Positions 8,656-17,682 of a DNA stretch of 64,000 nucleotides are shown one piece after another; position 1 is the first letter of the stretch; the number at the start of each line of letters is the position of its first letter. The stretch spans positions 1 through 64,000 of the forward strand of contig NZ_SNZJ01000002.1 in NCBI RefSeq assembly GCF_004363555.1, read 5' to 3'. The notes under the pieces were generated by a model. It did not search any database. It was not told the origin of the DNA and was given only the letters and a program-made list of their open reading frames with translations. Both the position numbers and the translations under genes were made by a program. Source of the stretch: Halomonas ventosae. GTDB taxonomy: Bacteria; Pseudomonadota; Gammaproteobacteria; Pseudomonadales; Halomonadaceae.

Positions 8656-8939
8656 GAACTCGGCTACCGCCCAGGGCTCGCGTGTCCTCGCGCTTTCCGC
8701 CAGCATCTCGCAGCCCGGCGCTTCCCGCTCGCCGAGCGACAAGTCGTGTGCCTGGCGTTCAGGAATCCTGTCGCATCTGTTCAATCCCTTCCCCTCGCCG
8801 TCGTCTTTAATCGATGCGTACGCCGGACGCGCTGCGTGGCGGTTATCCACGCATAAGGATTTCAAATTTTCTCCGCCGGCAGCTTGCCGATAGATTCGAG
8901 TAACACCCTGCCCGCCACCGATAACAACAGGAGTGAGTC
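8656..8939 (+). promoter_or_regulatory. leader/promoter region of the glyA-sox operon
   Basis: 284 bp with no gene. CTGTCGC at 8768-8774 resembles a short motif found ahead of gbdR and the dgc operon. AACAACAG (8923-8930) overlaps the region just before the glyA ribosome site (AGGAG, 8929-8933). I looked for the conserved glycine-riboswitch core and did not see it. Promoter position is not certain. Confidence 0.45.
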
Positions 8940-10241
8940 ATGAACCAGACAGGTCTCGCCGCCTTCGATTCCCAGATCGCCGCCGCCATCGCCGACGAGG
9001 TGGCCCGCCAGGAGGCCCACGTCGAGCTGATCGCCTCGGAGAACTACGCCAGCAGGGCCGTGATGGAGGCCCAGGGCACCCAACTGACCAACAAGTACGC
9101 CGAGGGCTATCCGGGCAAGCGCTACTACGGCGGCTGCGAGCACGTCGACGTGGTCGAGCAGCTGGCCATCGATCGCGCCTGCGATCTGTTCGGTGCCGAC
9201 TACGCCAACGTCCAGCCGCACTCCGGCGCCCAGGCCAATGCTGCGGCCTTCATGGCCCTGGTCAAGCCCGGCGACACCGTGCTGGGCATGAGCCTGGCCC
9301 ACGGCGGCCACCTGACCCACGGCGCGGCGCCCAACTTCTCCGGCAAGCACTACCACGCCGTGCAGTATGGCCTGAACCCGGAGACCGGCGAGATCGACTA
9401 CGAGGAGGTCGAGCGCCTGGCGCGCAGCCACAAGCCGAAGATGATCATCGCCGGCTTCTCGGCCTATGCCCGGGTAGTGGATTGGCGCCGTTTCCGCGCC
9501 ATCGCCGACGAGGTGGGCGCCTGGCTGATGGTCGACATGGCCCACGTGGCCGGCCTGGTGGCCGCCGGCCACTACCCGAGCCCGATTCCCCACGCCCACG
9601 TGGTGACCACCACCACCCACAAGACCCTGCGTGGCCCGCGGGGCGGCCTGATCCTCTCCGCCACCGGCGATGCCGATCTCTACAAGAAGCTCAACGGCGC
9701 GGTCTTCCCGGGCCAGCAGGGCGGCCCGCTGATGCACGTCATCGCCGCCAAGGCGGTGGCCTTCAAGGAGGCCATGAGCCAGGAGTTCGTGCAGTACCAG
9801 CGGCGCGTGGTCGACAACGCTCGCGCCATGGCCGGGGTCTTCCTGGAGCGCGGCTATGACGTCGTCTCCGGCGGCACCGACGACCACCTCTTCCTGGTCT
9901 CGCTGATCAAGCAGGGCGTCACCGGCAAGGACGCCGACGCGGCGCTGGGCCGCGCCCATATCACCGTCAACAAGAACGCCGTGCCCAATGACCCCCAGAG
10001 CCCCTTCGTCACCTCAGGGCTGCGCATCGGCACCCCGGCGGTGACCTCCCGCGGGTTCGACGAGCAAGAGTGCGGCGAGCTGGCGGGCTGGATCTGCGAC
10101 ATCCTCGATGTGCTGGCCGAGCGCCGCAGCACGGGGGCGGTCGAGGACGAGGTGCGCGAGAAGGTCGCCGCGCTGTGCGAGCGCCACCCGGTCTACGGCG
10201 AGTCCACTCCGGCCGCGGTACGCGAAGCCGCTACCGCCTGA
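8940..10241 (+). CDS. glyA: serine hydroxymethyltransferase
   Basis: PLP enzyme converting glycine plus 5,10-methylene-tetrahydrofolate to serine. The 433-residue length is slightly longer than the usual about 417. The PLP lysine is Lys228 in [14 protein letters not shown], and the substrate motif [32 protein letters not shown] is split over about residues 34-65. It leads the sarcosine operon, so it is probably the catabolic copy (glyA1-like) that uses the glycine and the methylene group released by sarcosine oxidase, rather than the housekeeping gene. A GC-rich hairpin (10256-10274) follows before soxB. The order glyA-soxBDAG-purU matches Pseudomonas. Confidence 0.96.
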   Translation: MNQTGLAAFDSQIAAAIADEVARQEAHVELIASENYASRAVMEAQGTQLTNKYAEGYPGKRYYGGCEHVDVVEQLAIDRACDLFGADYANVQPHSGAQANAAAFMALVKPGDTVLGMSLAHGGHLTHGAAPNFSGKHYHAVQYGLNPETGEIDYEEVERLARSHKPKMIIAGFSAYARVVDWRRFRAIADEVGAWLMVDMAHVAGLVAAGHYPSPIPHAHVVTTTTHKTLRGPRGGLILSATGDADLYKKLNGAVFPGQQGGPLMHVIAAKAVAFKEAMSQEFVQYQRRVVDNARAMAGVFLERGYDVVSGGTDDHLFLVSLIKQGVTGKDADAALGRAHITVNKNAVPNDPQSPFVTSGLRIGTPAVTSRGFDEQECGELAGWICDILDVLAERRSTGAVEDEVREKVAALCERHPVYGESTPAAVREAATA

Positions 10242-10255
10242 ACCCGTAAAGGATC

Positions 10256-10274
10256 GGCCCCGCCGCGCGGGGCC
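10256..10274 (+). terminator. GC-rich hairpin between glyA and soxB
   Basis: GGCCCCGC (10256-10263) pairs with GCGGGGCC (10267-10274) with a 3-base loop. No T-tract follows and the operon continues 18 bp later, so it is more likely an mRNA-stability or partial-attenuation element than a full terminator. Confidence 0.45.
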
Positions 10275-10291
10275 GGCCGAGGAGGAAGAAG

Positions 10292-11542
10292 ATGCAACGC
10301 TATTCAGGCTTCGGGCTGGCCAAGCACGCGCTCAACCACCACGAGAACTGGGAGCGCCAGTGGCGCAACCCCACGCCCAAGAAGCAATACGACGTGATCA
10401 TCGTCGGCGGCGGCGGCCATGGCCTGGCCACCGCCTACTACCTGGCCAAGGAGCACGGCATCACCAATGTGGCCGTGGTGGAGAAGGGCTGGCTGGGCGG
10501 CGGCAATACCGCCCGTAATACGACGATCGTGCGATCCAACTATCTGTGGGACGAGGCGGCGGCGCTCTACGAGCACTCCATGAAGCTGTGGGAGGGGCTC
10601 TCCCAGGACCTCAACTACAACGTCATGTTCTCCCAGCGTGGCGTGATGAACCTGGCCCACACCCTGCAGGACATGCGCGACGTCCAGCGCCGGGTCAACG
10701 CCAACCGCCTGAACGGCATCGACAGCGTGGTGCTCACCCCCGAGGAGATCCAGGAGATCGTGCCGATCATGGACTGCTCGAAGAACGCCCGCTATCCGAT
10801 CCTCGGCGCCTCCTGGCAGCCGCGGGCCGGCGTGGCGCGCCACGACGCCGTGGCCTGGGGGTTCGCCCGGGCCGCCGATGCCCTGGGCGTGGACATCCTG
10901 CAGAACACCGAGGTCACCGGCTTCAAGATCCGCGACGGCCGGGTCTATGGGGTACACACCAACCGCGGCGACATCGAGGCCAGGACGGTGGGCTGCGTGG
11001 CGGCCGGCAACTCCGGGGTGCTGGCCAAGATGGCCGGCTTCCGGCTGCCGCTGGAGTCCCACCCGCTGCAGGCGCTTGTCTCCGAGCCGCTCAAGCCGGT
11101 GCTCGATACCGTGGTGATGTCCAACCACGTGCACGGCTACATCAGCCAGACCGACAAGGGCGACCTGGTGATCGGCGCCGGCATCGACGGCTACAACGGC
11201 TACGGCCAGCGCGGCAGCTACCCCACCGTGGAGCACACCCTGCAGGCCATCGTCGAGATGTTCCCGATCTTCTCGCGGGTGCGCATGAACCGGCAGTGGG
11301 GCGGCATCGTCGACACCTGCCCGGACGCCTGCCCGATCCTCTCCGCCACGCCGGTGAAGGGGCTCTTCTTCAACTGCGGCTGGGGCACCGGCGGCTTCAA
11401 GGCCACCCCGGGCTCGGGCCATGTGTTCGCCTGGACCCTGGCCAAGAACCAGGCCCACCCGATCGCGGCCCCGTTCTCCATCGACCGTTTCCACACCGGG
11501 GCTCTGGTCGACGAGCACGGCGCGGCCGGCGTCGCCCACTAA
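10292..11542 (+). CDS. soxB: sarcosine oxidase, beta subunit
   Basis: Catalytic flavoprotein subunit of heterotetrameric sarcosine oxidase, which oxidises sarcosine to glycine, H2O2 and a methylene unit passed to tetrahydrofolate. It has 416 residues. The dinucleotide motif [19 protein letters not shown] lies at about 35-53. RHDAVAWG (about 188) contains the His position used for covalent FMN in the family. [14 protein letters not shown] near residue 365 closes the FAD site. GAGGAGGAAG precedes the ATG. It is separated from soxD by 12 bp, within the canonical BDAG order. Confidence 0.96.
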   Translation: MQRYSGFGLAKHALNHHENWERQWRNPTPKKQYDVIIVGGGGHGLATAYYLAKEHGITNVAVVEKGWLGGGNTARNTTIVRSNYLWDEAAALYEHSMKLWEGLSQDLNYNVMFSQRGVMNLAHTLQDMRDVQRRVNANRLNGIDSVVLTPEEIQEIVPIMDCSKNARYPILGASWQPRAGVARHDAVAWGFARAADALGVDILQNTEVTGFKIRDGRVYGVHTNRGDIEARTVGCVAAGNSGVLAKMAGFRLPLESHPLQALVSEPLKPVLDTVVMSNHVHGYISQTDKGDLVIGAGIDGYNGYGQRGSYPTVEHTLQAIVEMFPIFSRVRMNRQWGGIVDTCPDACPILSATPVKGLFFNCGWGTGGFKATPGSGHVFAWTLAKNQAHPIAAPFSIDRFHTGALVDEHGAAGVAH

Positions 11543-11554
11543 GGAGGCACTCCC

Positions 11555-11914
11555 ATGTTTCTTATCTACTGCCCCTACTGCGAGGAGCACCGCGAGGAAG
11601 AGGAGTTCCATCCCAAGGGCCAGGCGCATATCGCCCGCCCCGCGGACCCCGAGGCCTGCTCCGACGAGCAGTGGGGCGACTACCTCTTCTTCCGCGACAA
11701 CCCGCGCGGCATCCACCACGAGCTGTGGGTGCACGCCGTGGGCTGCCGCAAGTTCTTCAACATCACCCGCAACACCGTGAGCTACGAGATCCTCGAGACC
11801 TACCGGATGGGTGAGCAGCCGCGCTTCACCGCCGAGTATCCCGAGGGCAAGCCCGCCGAAGCGGCAGCCGCCCGGGCGGAAGAGGTCGAGCGCCAGGAAG
11901 GAGTCAAGGCATGA
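11555..11914 (+). CDS. soxD: sarcosine oxidase, delta subunit
   Basis: Small zinc-binding subunit of the heterotetramer (119 residues; family about 90-110). The CPYC motif at residues 6-9 and Cys/His further on (HAVGCRKFF, about 64-72) fit the family's zinc site. GGAGG at 11543-11547 precedes the start. The last codons overlap the soxA start by 4 bp (ATGA, 11911-11914), showing translational coupling. The C-terminal Ala/Glu-rich tail (residues about 95-119) is longer than in many homologues. Confidence 0.95.
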   Translation: MFLIYCPYCEEHREEEEFHPKGQAHIARPADPEACSDEQWGDYLFFRDNPRGIHHELWVHAVGCRKFFNITRNTVSYEILETYRMGEQPRFTAEYPEGKPAEAAAARAEEVERQEGVKA

Positions 11915-14900
11915 GCCAGTCGCTGAAACAGCCGAATCGTCTTCGCGAGGGCGGACGCATCGACCGCGCGCGTACCCTGAGCTTCACCTTCAACGGCAAG
12001 CGCTACCAGGGCCATGCCGGCGACACCCTGGCCTCGGCACTGCTGGCCAACGGGGTGGACATCGTCAACCGCAGCTTCAAGTACTCGCGGCCGCGGGGCA
12101 TCGTCGCCGCCGGCGCCGAGGAGCCCAATGCGCTGGTCCAGCTGGGCAGCACCGAGGCGGCCCAGGTGCCCAACGTGCGCGCCACCCAGCAGGCGCTCTT
12201 CGATGGCCTCACGGCACAGAGCACCAACGGCTGGCCCAACGTCCAGCGCGATGTCATGAGCCTGGTGGGCAAGCTGGGCGGGCGCTTCATGCCGCCGGGC
12301 TTCTACTACAAGACCTTCATGGCCCCGGCCTCCATGTGGATGACCTACGAGAAATATATCCGCAAGGGCGCGGGCCTGGGCCGCAGCCCCATGGAGCGTG
12401 ACCCCGACAGCTACGACCACCTCAACCAGCACTGCGACCTGCTGGTGGTCGGCGCCGGCCCCGCGGGCCTGGCCGCGGCGCTCACCGCGGCGCGCGGCGG
12501 GGGCCGGGTGATCCTCTGCGACGAGCAGGAGGAGATGGGCGGCTCGCTGCTCGACAGCCGTGAGTTGCTCGACCACCAGCCCGCCGCTCGCTGGGCCGAG
12601 CAGGTGGTCACCGAACTCGCCGGGCTCGACAACGTCACCCTGCTGCCCCGCACCACCGCCAACGGCTACCACGACCACCACTTCGTGACCCTGCACGAGC
12701 GGTGTACCGAGCACCTCGGCGAGACCGCGCCCACGGTCGATGGCTATCGTCCGACCCGCTCGCGCATGCACCGCGTGCGCGCCGGCCAGGTGCTGCTCGC
12801 CACCGGCGCCCATGAGCGGCCGCTGGTCTACGCAGGCAACGACGTGCCGGGCAACCTGGTGGCCGGCGCCGTCTCGACCTATATCCGCCGCTATGGCGTG
12901 GTGCCGGGCGAGAAGCTGGTGCTCTCCGTCAGCAACGACCACGCCTACCGTGCCGCCCTGGACTGGGATGAGGCCGGCCGCGAGGTGGTGGCCATCGTCG
13001 ACGCCCGCCGCCACCCGGACGGTGAGCTGGTGGAGCAGGCTCGCGCCCGCGGCATCCGCATCATCGAGGGCTCGGCGGTGATCGAGGCCAAGGGGGACAA
13101 GCGCGTCAGCGCCGCCCGCGTCGCCACCATCGATGCCGAGGCCTTCACGGTCACCGGCCAGGCCGAGACCCTGGCCTGCGACACCATCGCCAGCTCCGGC
13201 GGCTACAGCCCGGTGATCCACCTGGCCTCCCACACCGGCGCCCGGCCGACCTGGAACGACGAGATCCTCGGCTTCGTGCCGAGCCTGGTGAAGGGCGTGC
13301 ATGCCGCCGGCAGCGCCCGTGGCCTCCACGACCTCGCCGAGGGGCTGGCCGATGGCAGCGCCGCGGCCGCCCGGGCACTCGCCGCACTCGGCCTGTCCGC
13401 CGAGGCCATCACGCTGCCCCAGGTCGATGCCCGCCGCGAAGGCACGGCCTGTGCGCTCTACCAGGTGCCCCACGAGAAGCCAACCCTGCGCGCGCCCAAG
13501 CAGTTCGTCGACCTGCAGAATGACGTCACCGCGGCGGCCATCGAGCTGGCCACCCGCGAGGGCTTCGAGTCCATCGAGCACGTCAAGCGCTACACCGCCA
13601 TGGGTTTCGGCACCGACCAGGGCAAGCTCGGCAACATCAACGGCATGGCCATCGCCGCCCGCTGCCTGGGCAAGTCGATCCCCGAGGTGGGCACCACGGT
13701 GTTCCGTCCCAACTACACCCCGGTCACCTTCGGTGCCATCGTCGGCCGCCACTGCCGCGAGCTGTTCGACCCCGAGCGCTACACCGCCCTGCACCAGTGG
13801 CACGTGGAGCACGGTGCCGAGTTCGAGGACGTGGGCCAGTGGAAGCGTCCCTGGTACTTCCCGAGGACCATCGACGGCAAGAAGGAGAGCATGGACGAGG
13901 CGGTGGCCCGCGAGTGCCTGGCGGTGCGCGAGAAGGTCGGCATCCTCGATGCCTCGACGCTGGGCAAGATCGACATCCAGGGCCCGGATGCCCGCGAGTT
14001 CCTGGGGCGCATCTACACCAACAAGTGGGCCAAGCTGGCGCCCGGCCGCGCCCGCTACGGGCTGATGTGCAAGGACGACGGCATGCTGATGGATGACGGT
14101 ACTACCAGCTGCCTGGCCGAGAACCACTTCCTGATGACCACCACCACCGGCGGCGCCGCCGGCGTGATGGAGTGGCTGGAGCTGTGGCACCAGACCGAGT
14201 GGCCGGAGCTGGACGTCACCTTCACCTCGGTGACTGACCACTGGGCGACCATGACGGTGACCGGGCCCGAGGCGCGCAAGCTGCTGGCCGAGATCACCGA
14301 CATCGACCTCGACCGCGACAGCTTCAAGTTCATGGACTGGCGCGAGGGCAGGGTGGCGGACGTGCCGGCACGGGTCTTCCGCATCTCCTTCACCGGCGAG
14401 CTCGCCTACGAGATCAACGTCCAGGCCAACTACGCCATGCACGTCTGGAAGACCCTGTTCGCGCACGGCGAGAAGTACGGCCTGACGCCCTACGGCACGG
14501 AGACGATGCATGTCCTGCGCGCCGAGAAGGGGTTCATCATCGCCGGCCAGGACACCGATGGCTCGGTGACCCCGGAGGACCTCGGCATGCAGTGGGCCGT
14601 CGGCTACGACAAGCCCAACTCCTGGGTGGGCAAGCGGGCCCTGTCGCGCTCCGACACCCGGCGAGCCGACCGCAAGCAGCTGGTGGGCCTCAGGCCCAAG
14701 GATCCCAAGGTGGTGCTGGAGGAGGGGGCCCAGATCGTCTTCGATCCGGACCACGCCATCCCCATGCCCATGGTGGGCCACGTGACCTCCAGCTACTACA
14801 GTCCGACGCTGGGCAGCGGCTTTGCGCTGGCCGTGGTCAAGGGCGGCCAGTCGCGCATGGGCGAGACCGTCTACCTGCCCATGGCCGACGGCAAGACCCA

Positions 14901-14961
14901 CGCCGCGGAAATCGTCGGCACGATCTTTGTTGATCCCAAGGGAGAGCGCCAGAATGTCTGA
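11911..14961 (+). CDS. soxA: sarcosine oxidase, alpha subunit
   Basis: Largest subunit, 1016 residues. Three parts can be seen: an N-terminal ferredoxin-like domain (about 20-110: FNGKRYQGHAGDTLASALLA), an NAD-binding disulfide-oxidoreductase-like domain (about 165-600: DLLVVGAGPAGLAAALTAA), and a C-terminal GcvT/aminomethyltransferase folate domain (about 610-1010) that receives the methyl carbon and forms 5,10-methylene-tetrahydrofolate. It overlaps soxD by 4 bp and soxG by 8 bp. Length and architecture agree with characterised TSOX alpha subunits. A very long open frame exists on the opposite strand here but is a GC artefact. Confidence 0.96.
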   Translation: MSQSLKQPNRLREGGRIDRARTLSFTFNGKRYQGHAGDTLASALLANGVDIVNRSFKYSRPRGIVAAGAEEPNALVQLGSTEAAQVPNVRATQQALFDGLTAQSTNGWPNVQRDVMSLVGKLGGRFMPPGFYYKTFMAPASMWMTYEKYIRKGAGLGRSPMERDPDSYDHLNQHCDLLVVGAGPAGLAAALTAARGGGRVILCDEQEEMGGSLLDSRELLDHQPAARWAEQVVTELAGLDNVTLLPRTTANGYHDHHFVTLHERCTEHLGETAPTVDGYRPTRSRMHRVRAGQVLLATGAHERPLVYAGNDVPGNLVAGAVSTYIRRYGVVPGEKLVLSVSNDHAYRAALDWDEAGREVVAIVDARRHPDGELVEQARARGIRIIEGSAVIEAKGDKRVSAARVATIDAEAFTVTGQAETLACDTIASSGGYSPVIHLASHTGARPTWNDEILGFVPSLVKGVHAAGSARGLHDLAEGLADGSAAAARALAALGLSAEAITLPQVDARREGTACALYQVPHEKPTLRAPKQFVDLQNDVTAAAIELATREGFESIEHVKRYTAMGFGTDQGKLGNINGMAIAARCLGKSIPEVGTTVFRPNYTPVTFGAIVGRHCRELFDPERYTALHQWHVEHGAEFEDVGQWKRPWYFPRTIDGKKESMDEAVARECLAVREKVGILDASTLGKIDIQGPDAREFLGRIYTNKWAKLAPGRARYGLMCKDDGMLMDDGTTSCLAENHFLMTTTTGGAAGVMEWLELWHQTEWPELDVTFTSVTDHWATMTVTGPEARKLLAEITDIDLDRDSFKFMDWREGRVADVPARVFRISFTGELAYEINVQANYAMHVWKTLFAHGEKYGLTPYGTETMHVLRAEKGFIIAGQDTDGSVTPEDLGMQWAVGYDKPNSWVGKRALSRSDTRRADRKQLVGLRPKDPKVVLEEGAQIVFDPDHAIPMPMVGHVTSSYYSPTLGSGFALAVVKGGQSRMGETVYLPMADGKTHAAEIVGTIFVDPKGERQNV

Positions 14962-15604
14962 GCAAACCGCGAGCTGGTACAACCTTTATGATGCCCGGCC
15001 CCAGGCCGAGGTCCCGGCCGAGTCCCCGCTGGCCTGGTCCTACCAACACAGCGGTCGCCCGAGCGTCGGCGAGAAGAGCCGCGTGGTGCTGCGCGAGCGT
15101 GCCCTGGCGGGCCACCTGATCCTGCGCGGCGGCGCCATCGTCCTCGACGAGGCGGTGCGCCAGGTACTGGGGGTCGGCCTGCCGGGCCGCCCCAACACCC
15201 TGACCCTGGACGAGAGTGGCGAGCGCTCGATCCAGTGGCTCTCCCCCGACGAGTGGCTGGTGATCGTGCCCGGCGGCGAGGAATTCGCCCTGGAGAAGCG
15301 GTTGCGCGAGGCCCTGGGCGATGCCCACTACGCCATCGTCAACGCCAGCGGTGGCCAGACCCTGATCGAGCTCTCGGGCGACAAGGCCCGGGAGCTCCTG
15401 ATGAAGTCGACGCCCTACGACGTCCACCCGGAGGCCTTCCCGGTGGGCAAGGGAGTGACCACGGTGTTCGCCAAGGCCAACCTGATCCTGCGCCGCCCCA
15501 CGGAGGAGCGTTGGGAGCTGGTGCTGCGCCGCAGCTTCGCCGACTACCTCTATCGCTGGATCCTGGACGCCGGCGCCGAGTACGCCATCGGCGTCGAGGA
15601 GTGA
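14954..15604 (+). CDS. soxG: sarcosine oxidase, gamma subunit
   Basis: GcvT-like small subunit, 216 residues, structurally related to the folate domain of the alpha subunit; it stabilises the heterotetramer. Motifs QWLSPDEWLVIVP (about 93-105) and VVNASGG-like IVNASGGQTLIELSG are characteristic. The ATG at 14954 is used because homology begins at MSEQTASWY and because it overlaps the soxA stop by 8 bp; an in-frame upstream extension to 14822 lies wholly within soxA. It is followed by a long palindrome and then purU. Confidence 0.94.
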   Translation: MSEQTASWYNLYDARPQAEVPAESPLAWSYQHSGRPSVGEKSRVVLRERALAGHLILRGGAIVLDEAVRQVLGVGLPGRPNTLTLDESGERSIQWLSPDEWLVIVPGGEEFALEKRLREALGDAHYAIVNASGGQTLIELSGDKARELLMKSTPYDVHPEAFPVGKGVTTVFAKANLILRRPTEERWELVLRRSFADYLYRWILDAGAEYAIGVEE

Positions 15605-15610
15605 TCGCCA

Positions 15611-15634
15611 CGGGGCCGGCAGCTGCCGGCCCCG
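15611..15634 (+). terminator. 24-bp perfect palindrome between soxG and purU
   Basis: Positions 15611-15634 form a perfect inverted repeat (CGGGGCCGGC, loop AGCT, GCCGGCCCCG). It lies in the only gap between soxG and purU (47 bp) and lacks a T-tract. It likely acts as an mRNA processing or stability boundary that sets sox and purU levels separately. Confidence 0.5.
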
Positions 15635-15651
15635 CTTCGGGAGAAGATGAG

Positions 15652-16518
15652 ATGCAGGACAACAACAATCGCTGGATCCTGGCGGCCCAGTGCCCGAGCC
15701 GACTGGGCACCGTGGACGTGGTGACACGCTTCCTCAAGGAGCGCCGCTGCTACATCACCGAGCAGCACTCCTTCGATGACCGGCTCAGCGGGCGCTTCTT
15801 CATCCGCACCGAATTCAGGCCGGAGGCCGAGGGCTTCGACGCCGAGGGCTTCGAGGCCGAGTTCGCCGCGCGCGCCGCCGAGTTCGAGATGACCTTCGAG
15901 CTCACACCACCCGGGCAACGCATGCCGGTGGTGATCATGGTCTCCAAGGCCGACCACTGCCTCAACGACCTGCTCTATCGCTACCGCATCGGCCAGCTGC
16001 CCATCGATATCCGCGCCATCGTCTCCAACCATCCGGACCTGGAGAACCTGGCCGCATGGCACGGGATTGCCTACCACCACTTCCCGATCACGGCCGAGAC
16101 CAAGCCCGAGCAGGAGGCGCAGGTCTGGTCGGTGATCGAGGAGACCGGCGCCGAGCTGGTGGTCCTGGCGCGCTACATGCAGGTGCTCTCGAGCGACATG
16201 TGCGAGAAGCTAAGCGGGCGAGCGATCAACATCCACCACTCGCTGCTGCCGGGCTTCAAGGGCGCACGGCCCTATCACCAGGCCTACGAGAAGGGCGTCA
16301 AGCTGGTCGGCGCCACCGCCCACTACATCAACGACGACCTGGACGAGGGTCCGATCATCACCCAGGGCGTGGAGCCGGTGAGCCACGCCGACTACCCGGA
16401 GGACCTGGTGGCCAAGGGACGCGATGTCGAGTGCCTCACCCTGTCCCGGGCGGTGGCCCTGCACGTGGAACGCCGCGTCTTCCTGCACGCCAGGCGCACC
16501 GTGGTCTTCGACCGCTAG
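15652..16518 (+). CDS. purU: formyltetrahydrofolate deformylase
   Basis: Hydrolyses 10-formyl-tetrahydrofolate to formate and tetrahydrofolate, here regenerating folate during sarcosine oxidation and sending the carbon to formate dehydrogenase. It has 288 residues: an ACT domain at about 8-85 and a formyl-transferase fold at about 92-275. The catalytic Asn-His-Asp set is seen in INIHHSLLPGF and TAHYINDDLDEGPI. The ATG at 15652 follows GGGAGAAG; longer in-frame starts run into soxG. The second to seventh codons encode DNNN on AACAACAA (15661-15668), an A-rich motif similar to others in the region. Confidence 0.94.
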   Translation: MQDNNNRWILAAQCPSRLGTVDVVTRFLKERRCYITEQHSFDDRLSGRFFIRTEFRPEAEGFDAEGFEAEFAARAAEFEMTFELTPPGQRMPVVIMVSKADHCLNDLLYRYRIGQLPIDIRAIVSNHPDLENLAAWHGIAYHHFPITAETKPEQEAQVWSVIEETGAELVVLARYMQVLSSDMCEKLSGRAINIHHSLLPGFKGARPYHQAYEKGVKLVGATAHYINDDLDEGPIITQGVEPVSHADYPEDLVAKGRDVECLTLSRAVALHVERRVFLHARRTVVFDR

Positions 16519-16540
16519 CTGTGATCTCTCGGTAACGAAT

Positions 16541-16562
16541 CGCCCCGGCACTGGCCGGGGCG
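16541..16562. terminator. terminator hairpin after purU
   Basis: CGCCCCGG (16541-16548), loop CACTGG and CCGGGGCG (16555-16562) form a perfect 8-bp GC stem between the convergent purU and DUF411 genes. It probably serves purU; no strong T-run on either strand. Confidence 0.6.
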
Positions 16563-16591
16563 AAGGCGTGATGGAGGATCGGGATGGGCCC

Positions 16592-17032
16592 TCAGAGCGT
16601 CATGAAGGCCGCCTCCTGTCGGTCGGTGAACTGGTAGACCTCGTAAGGCGCCTGCTGGGGGCCGGGCATGCCGGGGGTACCGATGGGCATGCCGGCGAGG
16701 CCGATGCCATCGATATTCGGTTGTTCCTCGAACAGTTTCTCCACCGCCGCCAGCGGTACATGGCCCTCGATCACGTACTCGCCCATCTCGATGGTGTGGC
16801 AGGAGCCGAGTCCGTAGGGCAGCCCCGAGGCTTCCTTGATCTGGCCGAGGTCCCGGTCGTCGATGACGGTGACCTCGATACCCATCTCCTCGAGATGTTC
16901 GGCATAGCCATCGCAGCAGCCGCACTGCGGGTTCTTGTAGAGCGTGGCCTCGGCCGGCAGGGCGGCCTGGGCGGTGGTGGCGCCGCCCATCAGGGCGGCG
17001 GAGAGGAACAGGGTGGGGGCGAAGCGGCTCAT
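16592..17032 (-). CDS. DUF411 secreted metal-binding protein
   Basis: 146-residue protein with an N-terminal signal peptide (MSRFAPTLFLSAALMGG, cleavage near ATAQA-ALPA), so periplasmic. The DUF411 hallmark YKNPQCGCCDGYAEHL (mature N-terminus) holds a Cys-x-Cys-Cys cluster in a thioredoxin-like fold; these proteins are found in copper- and silver-resistance loci. A further Cys-His pair occurs in GSCHTIEMGEYVIEGHVP. The ATG at 17032 overlaps the stop of the upstream small gene by 4 bp (coupled). It is the last gene of a leftward four-gene group starting at 18339. Confidence 0.88.
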   Translation of the reverse strand: MSRFAPTLFLSAALMGGATTAQAALPAEATLYKNPQCGCCDGYAEHLEEMGIEVTVIDDRDLGQIKEASGLPYGLGSCHTIEMGEYVIEGHVPLAAVEKLFEEQPNIDGIGLAGMPIGTPGMPGPQQAPYEVYQFTDRQEAAFMTL

Positions 17033-17181
17033 GAGCGGTCCTCCTGGGAACGACGGGACGTGAAGACATATTTGGCCAGGGCGGCGATGCCGAGGCCCAG
17101 CAGCAGCATGAAGGCCAGCGGCATCAGCCAGCCGATCCAGCCCATCGAGCCCATGAGGGCGAAGCAGTCGGTGCTCATCAT
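17029..17181 (-). CDS. 50-residue single-pass membrane protein
   Basis: Reading leftward from 17181: MMSTDCFALMGSMGWIGWLM, then a leucine-rich helix (about residues 12-37) and a basic tail ending SRRSQEDRS. An AGGAG ribosome site lies 7-10 bases upstream. The stop overlaps the DUF411 start (ATGA), so the two are co-translated. Similar short membrane proteins are found in copper-resistance loci. Its function is unknown; a role in holding or recruiting the periplasmic metal protein is speculation. Confidence 0.7.
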   Translation of the reverse strand: MMSTDCFALMGSMGWIGWLMPLAFMLLLGLGIAALAKYVFTSRRSQEDRS

Positions 17182-17261
17182 GATGAGACTCCTGACGAAA
17201 GTGCACAGGTAAAGCCGGTGGCAGGCGGATGGCCAGCGTCACCGAGGTGATAGTTGCACGG

Positions 17262-17564
17262 TCAGGGTCTGGGAGGTTCGCGCGGGGGCGGGGCGATGAA
17301 TTCGACCGTGGCCGGTCCGTCGGTGTCGGCCAGGGTGTCCGGGGTGGCAGGCATGACGAGGGGCGTCGCCGCCAGGGCCGCGCAGCCGACGCATTCGGGG
17401 TCGGCGTGATCGAACATCTCGACCTCTGCCGTGCTGCAGTCAGCGGCGCAGCTCTCCATGGCCGCCTGGCCGGCCAGGCTGGTCACCGACAGCAGCACCG
17501 CGAGCAGCAACGCCAGCAGGCGTCCTCCTCGGGTGAGATGCGGTTGTCTGGCCTGGCCGGTCAT
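17262..17564 (-). CDS. secreted Cys-rich protein, hypothetical
   Basis: 100-residue protein with a hydrophobic signal segment (residues about 15-33: RLLALLLAVLLSVTSLAGQ). The mature part carries Cys residues in ESCAADCSTAEVE and DPECVGCAAL, four in all, suitable for binding a soft metal or forming disulfides. The C-terminus is Pro-rich. No family is recognised. It lies in the leftward group with the DUF411 and Met-rich proteins, so metal handling outside the cytoplasm is likely. Confidence 0.6.
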   Translation of the reverse strand: MTGQARQPHLTRGGRLLALLLAVLLSVTSLAGQAAMESCAADCSTAEVEMFDHADPECVGCAALAATPLVMPATPDTLADTDGPATVEFIAPPPREPPRP

Positions 17565-17682
17565 GGTGATTCCCTCGTCATCCTTGCGTCATTCTGTACC
17601 AGTCATCCGGTTGACCACCTTGACCCAACGCAATATTGAGCGAGATGGCTGATAGGTGCCCGCCAGTAGACGGGCATCAGAT

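Noticed and set aside
8656..8939. Possible glycine riboswitch ahead of glyA.
   Set aside because: The conserved core of the aptamer was looked for and not seen; regulation by an AraC-type factor is more likely.
11800..14982. A 1060-codon open frame on the minus strand opposite soxA.
   Set aside because: It is a mirror of the high-GC coding bias of soxA, with no ribosome site, low-complexity Gly/Ala/Val/His-rich translation and no homology; soxA is unambiguous.
17565..17682. Two TTGACC-like boxes on the plus strand near 17620-17640 as a third MerR-type promoter.
   Set aside because: They are not paired with a TAGGCT-like -10 at 19-20 bp and point away from any gene start.
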